In this document: positions 56,795 through 64,000 of the stretch, piece after piece | Numbering within the stretch: position 1 is the first letter of the stretch | Layout of the letters: every line of letters begins with the position of its first letter | Assembly (NCBI GenBank): GCA_037447655.1 | Contig: JBBHKE010001611.1 | Location: 139,903-203,902 of the forward strand | Length of the DNA stretch: 64,000 bases | Reading direction: 5' to 3' | Source of the DNA: Zygnema cylindricum | Taxonomy: Eukaryota > Streptophyta > Zygnematophyceae > Zygnematales > Zygnemataceae | Made by a program: the position numbers and the translations under genes | The notes under the pieces: model-generated | What the model was told of the DNA's origin: nothing | What the model saw: only the letters and a program-made list of their open reading frames with translations | The model's database searches: none

Positions 56795-58489
56795 ATAAGA
56801 ATAAGACAAAAAAAGGATCAAAAATAAATATTCAATATAGAATCGATACAATTCAGTTTAAAATCTTCAATATAGAAACGATAGAATACAGATTTAATAC
56901 ACTTCAAAATCGACAGGATTGGAGTGGTGGGGCCCAACGCCCGGTAGCAGTAGAACGTATTATTATGTTTTTTGTTCCGTCTTTTACGAGAGGGATTCTC
57001 CACTGGCGAAGTAATATTGTAATATTGTCTTTCATTATATGAATAATACCTCTAATACTCGGGCCGGGTAGAGAAAAAAAAGGATTACTGAATGTCCCCT
57101 GTACATATGCAAAACTATTAACAGGACACAAGGATGGGATTTTCAAACAGGAATTTACCGCATCTTACAATTGTGGGTTAAATTTACCACGTTTTAAAAT
57201 GGTGGGTTAAGCCTAGGAAAGGAATTGTATATAGCAATTTCTGTCTAGCTTTTGCATATTAGGGAAGTACTAAACCTTTGTCCACTGGAATCAAACGAGG
57301 GATCAATTTACAGGTTTTGTATTGTTGCATGGAAACAAAACAAAAGTGTTTTGGTAATGTTGTGAGATTGATTGTAAGGCTCATTAGTTTTGGAGAAATC
57401 AATCAATGATAAAATTTTACTCGTTTTTCGAGTAGAAATTTAAAACTGGTTTTTGTTTTGTTGGTTTTGACCGCTTTCAAATTTGGGGCATAAAGTTGGT
57501 TTTTCAGGGTTTTTTGTTCAGTTCACTACACAGTATAGTGCTGTTAGGGTTAAGCTCTCATCGGGGCACTTATCTGTTCAAAGACAGGTCTTTTTGCGAA
57601 ATGGTATAAACCCTTAAATCCCTAAACCCTAGATCTGTGAAAGTGCAATAATTGCGATAGTCAGGAGAAGCCAGACTGGTCAAATATTTTGTTAAGCGTG
57701 TAATTTACGAGAATTTATCAAAGATAAGAAAATTACGAAAAATCCTTGAAAATCGCATGTGAAAACTTTGGAAAACCTTTTTCGAAGTCTCAGAAGGTAT
57801 GTGTTTTGTGCAAGTCTAAGAGTTGATCGAACTTTTGAGATGCATAAAAACTTAGTACGAAAATGTATTCTCACATGATTTTGTAATTTTCCTGTAATTT
57901 CTCCCTTTGTTGCTTAAGGCCGGTGGGGAGCTGTGATTGCCTGAAAACTTGAACCCTAAAATAATCTGAAAAAACCCTAAAAAACCAGGTCATCCCATTG
58001 GGCTTACAATTGTTCATTATGTTGTACTTCTTTTGACATGAAAAGTGACGTTGATGGTTCAAGCCCTTAATAGTGTGAACGAATCATTAAGTCTCTCTTT
58101 GACTCTATTTGCCCTTTTGCTCATTTCCGCATCTTGCGACAGTCCTCTTCCGCTCGTATAGAATCCTATTTTCCTTTTATTTCGATTGGATGGACCTTAC
58201 GGTAGACAAATCACTTGCCAGAAAAACATGTTACTAAAGTGCTAAAAACGTTTGAAAACAGACAAAGAATAGAGAGTACACAATTAGAATTTAAGCGCAA
58301 CGCTATTGGTCTGGAGTGGCTATTGTTCTAAAAACAATGCGGTAGGCATCAATACAGTAAACAGTGTACCGGTATTAGTGTCAATACAATTTTTCTAAGC
58401 GCCCATGTGTCCACTTTTCAATTGGAGACCGCCGACCGAGAGGTGGATACCTTGCCTCAGTCGCAACTGTCAGATTAACAATCCGCCGT
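56795..58489. other. 3' flank of PP2C, no gene
   Basis: Likely 3' UTR first (aaaaataaata at 56820 could be a poly-A signal). Teloboxes occur near 57608-57635 (aaacccttaaatccctaaac) and 57952-57985. At 58370-58488 a short module ending gcaactgtcagattaacaat resembles 39329 and 62739. No coding evidence. Confidence 0.5.
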
Positions 58490-59180
58490 GTTAGCTTGGC
58501 TTGTTGCTACACCAATTTTCACTTCACTTGGTTAATCTTCTCCTCAATTTTCTGTTGCACTTTGCTTATGACTTGGCTTGCTGCACCCTTCCCTTTTAGG
58601 CAAGCCTGTTGCATTTGTGGCCAACCTACACTTGAGCAAGGGGGTCCATTTGCCTCGTTGCTCACACGGTGGGGAGCCACCAACAACACACGCCATGGTA
58701 TGGGACGCAATCGCTGCCATGGGTTGTGAAGCAGGCCACACCGTAAAACGTTGTCGCATATATTTCAGCCATGTTCTCAATCTAGGGGTACACTTGGCCT
58801 CGTGTGGTTCTTCTATTTTTACATGGAGCAGTGAGAACATTAGGTGACGTAGTTCTCACAAACCCTATAAGAGCCCATGATTCCTCAAGCGCAACATTGC
58901 GTGCAGGTGTTATGGCTCAGGATGCAGCAGCCTTCAAAGAATGCGAATACGCGCACTAAGGCTCGGTTGATAGTTTCACACCATTTGCTTTGGAAATCTT
59001 TGGGACCTTGGACTCTTCCTATGACATATTTTCACGTGACTGCGCTGGACGATGTTTTGAAGTTAGAGGACCTGGCATCCCCTCTCGAACTCTCATGTCG
59101 GTTTTCTACCGCCAAACGTATCTACATAGCCTTTCTACGTTCCTAAGCTTCAGCCATTATCTGACAGAGCAAGTTGGGTG
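58490..59180 (+). pseudogene. LINE-like reverse transcriptase C-terminal remnant
   Basis: Pieces in two or three frames match the region after the RT domain in plant/algal LINE-type elements. There is a zinc-finger-like FRQACCICGQPTLEQGG followed after a frame change by CSHGGEPPTTHAMVWDAIAA and MGCEAGHTV (the usual C-x2-C ... H-x4-C, RHN-x-VRD, EAG pattern, degraded). Downstream at 58850-59170, AGVMAQDAAAFKECEYAH, a stop, SFTPFALEIFGTLDSSYDIF and RTLMSVFYRQTYLHSLSTFL match the terminal FxPFAxxTxG-type segment. There is no RT catalytic core upstream, as expected for a 5'-truncated insertion. The patch is GC-richer than its surroundings. Identification is from remembered family pattern, not alignment. 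Confidence 0.55.
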
Positions 59181-59557
59181 ACTGATGTTTGAGGATTGCG
59201 AGACTTACCCCTCCGCCACTCGACGTTTATAGACGATATTCGTAGTTCTAACCTTTAGTTCGGCATAGTCTTTAGTGCGGCATAGTCTAAGGCTTCAGTG
59301 TTTAGGGTAGTTTGTAGCGATGTAATATGTAGGTTTTGTTTTCTTACTTTTCTTTTTGTTGTACTTGCTTTCTTTTTTAGGCTTTTAAACAACCTTTGTT
59401 GTGCTTTTAGTCCTTCAAGATGTTGGCCTTTTACCGTTGATGGTCATCAACTCTTTTCAGTGACAATCATGTTTTGTACTTTGATGGTCTTACCATCGCG
59501 TTTTTGGAATTGAAATCTTGTTTTATGCTAAAAAGTAAAAACACATTAGCAAACTAA
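59181..59557. other. Intergenic, nothing recognised
   Basis: Follows the LINE remnant; includes a short direct repeat (cggcatagtcttta / cggcatagtctaa at 59261-59292). No gene. Confidence 0.5.
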
Positions 59558-59633
59558 TACACCGTGAATCGCTATTAGCGTAATGAAATAGATAGCGTAA
59601 TGAAACAACACGCTAATAGCGATTCAGGGTGTA
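59558..59633. mobile_element. Minimal TA-family TIR element, 76 bp
   Basis: tacaccgtgaatcgctatta at left and taatagcgattcagggtgta at right leave only ~36 bp between. It is the shortest copy in the window. Confidence 0.85.
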
Positions 59634-59850
59634 GCGGTACAGGTTGTACTATGGTTAAAGACGTACCTCACCTTTCGCCAAGTACAGTACAATACTGTAC
59701 TCTCAGTACCTTTTGTACTATACGGTACACATTGGAATGTCGAGTTTTGGTGTGAAGCTGTAATAAATTTATAAACAGTGGGTGTCAAATCGCTAGTATC
59801 GGCGATACAACCAATACTATATGAAGAGCTTAGTCGTATCTTACTCGTAC
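59634..59850 (+). promoter_or_regulatory. GTAC-dense region upstream of DUF1294 gene
   Basis: At least nine GTAC words in about 100 bp (59637-59735), including agtacagtacaatactgtac, with more to 59855. GTAC is the core bound by plant SBP/SPL-type factors, so a regulatory role is possible but inferred. The gene's ATG is at 59949. Confidence 0.35.
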
Positions 59851-59948
59851 AGTACGCCCATACACTTTCGCTGTTTCGCACTTTAAAACTATAAAATAAA
59901 GTTCGTCTCCTTCCATTCCCCCCTCCCCCGCCTCCACCTTGCCGAGCT

Positions 59949-62057
59949 ATGTCCGCTCAGAGTCTCAAAGCCCGCCTTTTACGGGCGCCTGCCGCCCTCG
60001 CTTTGTCGTATCTGGGGGCGGTTAACGTGTCGGCTGCCGGCCTCTTCGCATACGACAAAAAGTTCGCCGAGGCGGGCGCGTGGCGCGTGAGCGAAAACGC
60101 GCTCTGCGCGACAGCCTTGCTGGGCGGCTGGGCGGGAGGAATGTACGGATTGGGTGTACGGATGGGTTGTACGGATGGTTGTACTGATGGGATGTAGGGA
60201 TGGGATGTACGGACGGAATGTGAACAGACGTGGTGTACGGAAGGGGAGTGTACAGTTGGGGTGTACGGACAGGGTGTACGGATGAGGACGGTTAGGTTCT
60301 GTTGGGATTAGAGTTAGGTTTGGTGTACGGATGGAAGGTTGGGTGAGAAGTTGAATGTGGGGATGTCGGGGGAACAATTAGGAACTCATCTTTCGTGGTT
60401 TTTTTTTTATGTTGGGGGACCAGTTGGGACACTTGTCTCCCTCTCTCTCTCTGTCTTCTCTCTCCCTCTCTTCTTTTTCTTACTTGGACTCTCCCTCCCT
60501 CTCTCCCGCCCCCTCTCCCTTCCACTCTCTCGATACATATTTTATTTTTGGTGATCTGTTTTGTAATTTATAAACGCGGTTATCTTGTTTTGTTTCTTTT
60601 GTAAATTTCAAGTTTCGATTGTGTGACTGATTGTCTCCAAACTCTATTTATACCCATCACCATAATTAGTGTGGATTTTGAGCTATCAACCGACATGGGT
60701 CACAGCCCCACAAGAAAATGTTTAAAATGAACATGTCGAAAATAACTTTTTTTTGGGTATCTTATGTTTCAATTGTTACCACATTTGGTGTTGTTATCTT
60801 AACTTAGTCTTTGAAAATCTTTTCCGTACAGGTGGGCAATGCAGCAGTTTCGACATAAGACCAAAAAAAAGAGCTTTCAAGAGGTATTTTCTTTTCAAAA
60901 CTTGCCTCTGTTTCTTTTGTTTTTTTTGGTACAGAATAGTTGTTGCCGTACGGTTTTCGATTATAAATCAATTTCAATCGATTTTTAAACTCGAAACCTT
61001 ATGGGATTTTATCTTTAAGGGTGAAATCTAGAAAAATGCCAATGTGTTTCCTCAAACCTATGGACTTCTTAAATGCATTATATATAATTTTTCTTTTTGT
61101 TATGTGAAAATCTTAGGCGAGTATCAGCGAAAATAAAAGGGATTGCAATTTTTGAAGTTAAAATTAAATTCATTCTCTTCAACTTACAACTGAACTACTT
61201 TTCAAGATGAAGTTTGCTTACCTTGAGATAATTTTTTTTTCATATTTTTCTGATTCTGACATTTTGTGATATGGATCTACGGCATAACATCATTTTCCGT
61301 TGCAAAGTACGGAGGGCCCACATTGTGTTTAGATTATAGACGCTTCAAATCAATCGATTTGTTTTTGTTTTCTGTTTTTTAATTCTCCGGCAACTCCTTA
61401 ATTGGTGTATTACTCATGTCGTACTCTTCACTGCCCATCTCCATTAAACTCTAAACTTCTAACACTTTAGTTAAATTAACTACACTAAATTATGTTTTGT
61501 CATGTGGCTCATTATCAGCCACTTCACTAAATAGTGTTGTTTACATGACATTATCATTAGAGTGACCTAATTCGAGTCTCATAGTTCAGTCTAAAATCGA
61601 TTCCAGCTATCTTTTAAGTGGAGGGCAAGGAATTAATGTAGAGAATTTTTTTTTGTGTTGTTGTTTAAATAGACTACTGATAATAGAGAAGACCATACAT
61701 AATAAATTAGGGAATTTAGATTTAGATAAAATGTATATATATATACATGTATTATATATTAGATAATATATATTCTCTATTACTTTAGAGAATTGATCAT
61801 AAAAAATACCATAAAGAATTGACCATGTATTATATATCGACTAAAGAAAAATAACTATATTATTTGTTGACGATAGGAAATTGAGAAGAGCATATATTAA
61901 TCTTAAATTAACCTTAAAGCATTGGGTTTGGGTTTTACCGCAGAAATACTATGCGGCTGTTGGGACAAATGTCGCAATTTTTGGAGGAGGACTTGCCAGT
62001 ACTTCATACGGAAAACAGATATTATCTCAATTACAGAAAGTAAAACCTCGTAGATAG
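59949..62057 (+). CDS. DUF1294 small membrane protein, 3 exons, 119 aa
   Basis: Exons 59949-60142, 60832-60883, 61944-62057 give 360 nt ending TAG with matching phases. The product fits the DUF1294 family, short membrane proteins of unknown function best known from bacteria. Visible: basic N terminus (KARLLR), YLGAVNVSAAGLFAYDKKFA (21-40), the WRVSE motif (45-49), LLGGWAGGMWAM (57-68), then RHKTKKKSF (72-80) spanning the exon 2 junction, and a final hydrophobic stretch (YYAAVGTNVAIFGGGLA) with a basic tail. Three hydrophobic segments suggest two to three membrane passes. Exon 1 is strikingly GC- and CpG-rich against the AT-rich flanks. The exon 1 donor (gaat|gtacgg) is chosen because it restores the family motif. 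No function is assigned. Confidence 0.82.
60141..60330. repeat. Tandem tgtacggatggg-like minisatellite
   Basis: Irregular 10-18 bp units (gggttgtacggatgg and variants) begin at the very donor of exon 1 of the DUF1294 gene, so several near-identical gtacgg donors follow in a row. Confidence 0.75.
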
Positions 62058-64000
62058 TCATGATGGTCATTTTAGAGTTCATTTCTTTCATGGTTCTTTT
62101 ATAGAGTATCGCGTTTCCTAAAAAATATACTTCAAAACAGCGCAAATATGATGTACCGTGGCGGATTATGTACTTAATTTCATCTCCGAGAACTTTTTCT
62201 GTTTCGTTTCACAGAAGTGAAGTGCATTAGTGAGGTTTTTATTTTTTAGCACCTACCTGTTAAAGTACGAGGGGAAAAAAAAGGCATATATATTTTCCTC
62301 ACATTCTCGTTATTTTTGTCACAATTTTGATAGCTCAGAGAGGTTCCTATGTTATTCTTTGATCATTGAAGGTTATGTCTCTAGATTTTAGCATTTGATG
62401 TAGTAGAGATTTTCTTAATTATTTTAGAGATTTAAATAACATCTATAGGAATTCTTTTTTGGTACTTCTTGGCTTATATTTGGAGGGATTTATTACACTT
62501 AAACTGTTCGCAATTTTCAGCCTATATTATTGTAAATAGTCCACACTATATTTTTCATATGGGATTCCTTTCTCATGGACAATTTGTATCAAGGTTTTTT
62601 TGGCGTATTTTGGCAGTTTTGGCATTTTCACCATTTTAATCATTCTTTCTCCGTGCACACGGCCGTTTTCGGTTTGAATACTGTAAAATAATGTAGTAAA
62701 ATAATTGGAAAGTAAAATTATTTATTCCTTTTTCATCGCAACTGTAGGATTTATAATCCGACCGAAAAATGTGGATTGAGAAAAGATTATTTGAATGGCA
62801 AAAAAGGTATTGACGCTAATAAAGATACATGGTGTACATTACACAGTGTGCTATTTTTTTTGGCAGGTACTTTTTTGACTTATTCATTAGGTTCCTTAGC
62901 TAGGAATGTTTGTGCACGCTTTTTGTTAGTCTAAATAAAAACGTCCTTTTAGATCTGAGGAACCAAAAGGAACATGAACATAATTGTATATATTCAAACT
63001 TTTTGTTATTAAAAAGAACCACTTTTGAAACAAAGCCAAACTATTTTCTTTGATTTATCTCGTCTTTTATGCCATCTCTTTTGTCTTTCGTCTTTTGTCT
63101 TTTGTCTTTCACTGTGGCATATGCTCAAACACTTGTACAGGATTCGTTTTAACAAAAAAACAAAATTTGACAAAATAATAACACCAGAAAGTACAAAAGA
63201 CAAAGCAATTTGAATGTATTAAAGAAAGTACTAAGTAACCCAAAATCCACACTATTATGAACATGTACACAAAAAACCACCTCGCCCATAAACAAAAAGA
63301 AGACAACCAAAGTGCAAATTTATTTTTCTTAGCCAATTAAAATCATCAGTCCTAAAATTGTAAAACAACGTAATCCCCACAAAAAAACCCTGAAAAGAAA
63401 CCTGAGAAAAACCCTAAAAACCTTGGAAAACCCTAAAAAAAAACCCCCAAAAAACGACCCTACAAACGACCCGATTAAAAAAAAGCCTCAAAAAATTACA
63501 CACCCTCGAAACCACTATTCCCTCGTCACCTTCTCCTCCCTCTATTTAAACGTTTTTGCTCGTTTTCCCATCGGAAATACTGCAATCCTATTCGCCACAA
63601 CCCTCCATTCGCAATCGCGGGAAGTACCACTCGAGCCCAAGAAGGATACTGGGGCCCGGGACTCTTAAGGAAGGCAAAGGGAAGGGCAGAGAGGGCAAAA
63701 TGCCAGGGGGTGGAGGGAGAGAGCTGTAAAACACGAAAAAAAAAACAATTTGTCAGTTTTAACCTATCTTCGTCCGTCTCTGTATGTCTCTCCTTTTCTC
63801 TCCTCTGTCTCGCTCTCTCTCTCTCTTCTTTTCTCTTGCACTGTCTTCCTCTCTGTCTCTCTCTCTCTGAAGAAGAGAACTGCAAAATATCAAAAAATAA
63901 ATATTAGAATTATTATAAAAACCCACCAAAAAAAAAAGAATAAAAACACATTTAAATGAATGAAAACAACAAAAAAGAATTAAATAAAATAAATACTGAA
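62058..64000. other. 3' flank and intergenic, no gene recognised
   Basis: Contains a module at 62646-62762 (ctccgtgcacacgg ... gcaactgtaggatttataat) and a TIR-family right end near 62812-62835 (ctaataaagatacatggtgta). There are also (tttgtctttc)n at 63085-63110, an AAACCCTAAA-rich stretch at 63385-63445, and CT tracts at the end. The GC-richer patch 63520-63720 opens a minus-strand frame (PGPQYPSWARVVLPAIANGG) that might be an exon of a gene continuing outside, but no family was recognised. Confidence 0.45.

Noticed and set aside
63526-63885. 119-codon minus-strand frame with PGPQYPSWARVVLPAIANGG
   Set aside because: The first half is CT-repeat complement. The second half might be an exon, but no family or splice site could be supported.

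Overview
This window looks like nuclear DNA of a eukaryote, most likely of the green lineage (a streptophyte alga or early land plant). It holds three spliced genes with long AT-rich introns and GT-AG borders. A Gypsy element carries the plant-type initiator-Met tRNA primer site TGGTATCAGAGC, and short AAACCCTA (plant telobox-like) stretches occur. No tRNA, rRNA or CRISPR was seen. The species assignment is inference.

Layout. 1-2185: intergenic, with one TA-flanked TIR element. 2186-7771: a heavily decayed Copia-type LTR retrotransposon. 7930-8620: a ~59-bp minisatellite. 8821-17615: a ~525-bp tandem duplication whose first unit is split by a young, nearly intact Gypsy/chromovirus (9139-16863; 969-bp LTRs, 5-bp target duplication, chromodomain-like C terminus). 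17616-22400: AT-rich intergenic DNA with several tandem repeats. 22440-28680, minus strand: a decayed Helentron-like rolling-circle transposon, in the order Rep, Pif1 helicase, apurinic-type endonuclease, followed by an RPA-like OB-fold coding region. 30473-32187: TIR elements that reach to within 131 bp of the next gene's ATG.

Three host genes, all on the plus strand, could be assembled exon by exon with consistent phases. (1) A 9-exon MBL-fold (PhnP-like) metallohydrolase, 32318-39844, 320 aa, with one GC-AG intron. (2) An 11-exon PP2C/PTC7-type phosphatase, 46725-56794, 405 aa, with an N-terminal extension that looks like an organelle-targeting peptide. (3) A 3-exon DUF1294 small membrane protein, 59949-62057, 119 aa. 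Their functions are unrelated and nothing suggests co-regulation, except that each has TIR elements upstream.

The intergenic space between the genes is a mobile-element landscape: a recurrent TIR family (end CACCGCGAATCG, flanked by TA) in many sizes from 76 bp to about 1 kb, often nested; two hAT-type elements with perfect 8-bp target duplications (44688-45435 and 53625-54432, the latter inside a PP2C intron) and an inverted relative of the first; a LINE-like reverse transcriptase remnant (58490-59180); and abundant CT/GA microsatellites, one of which contains a 10-N assembly gap.
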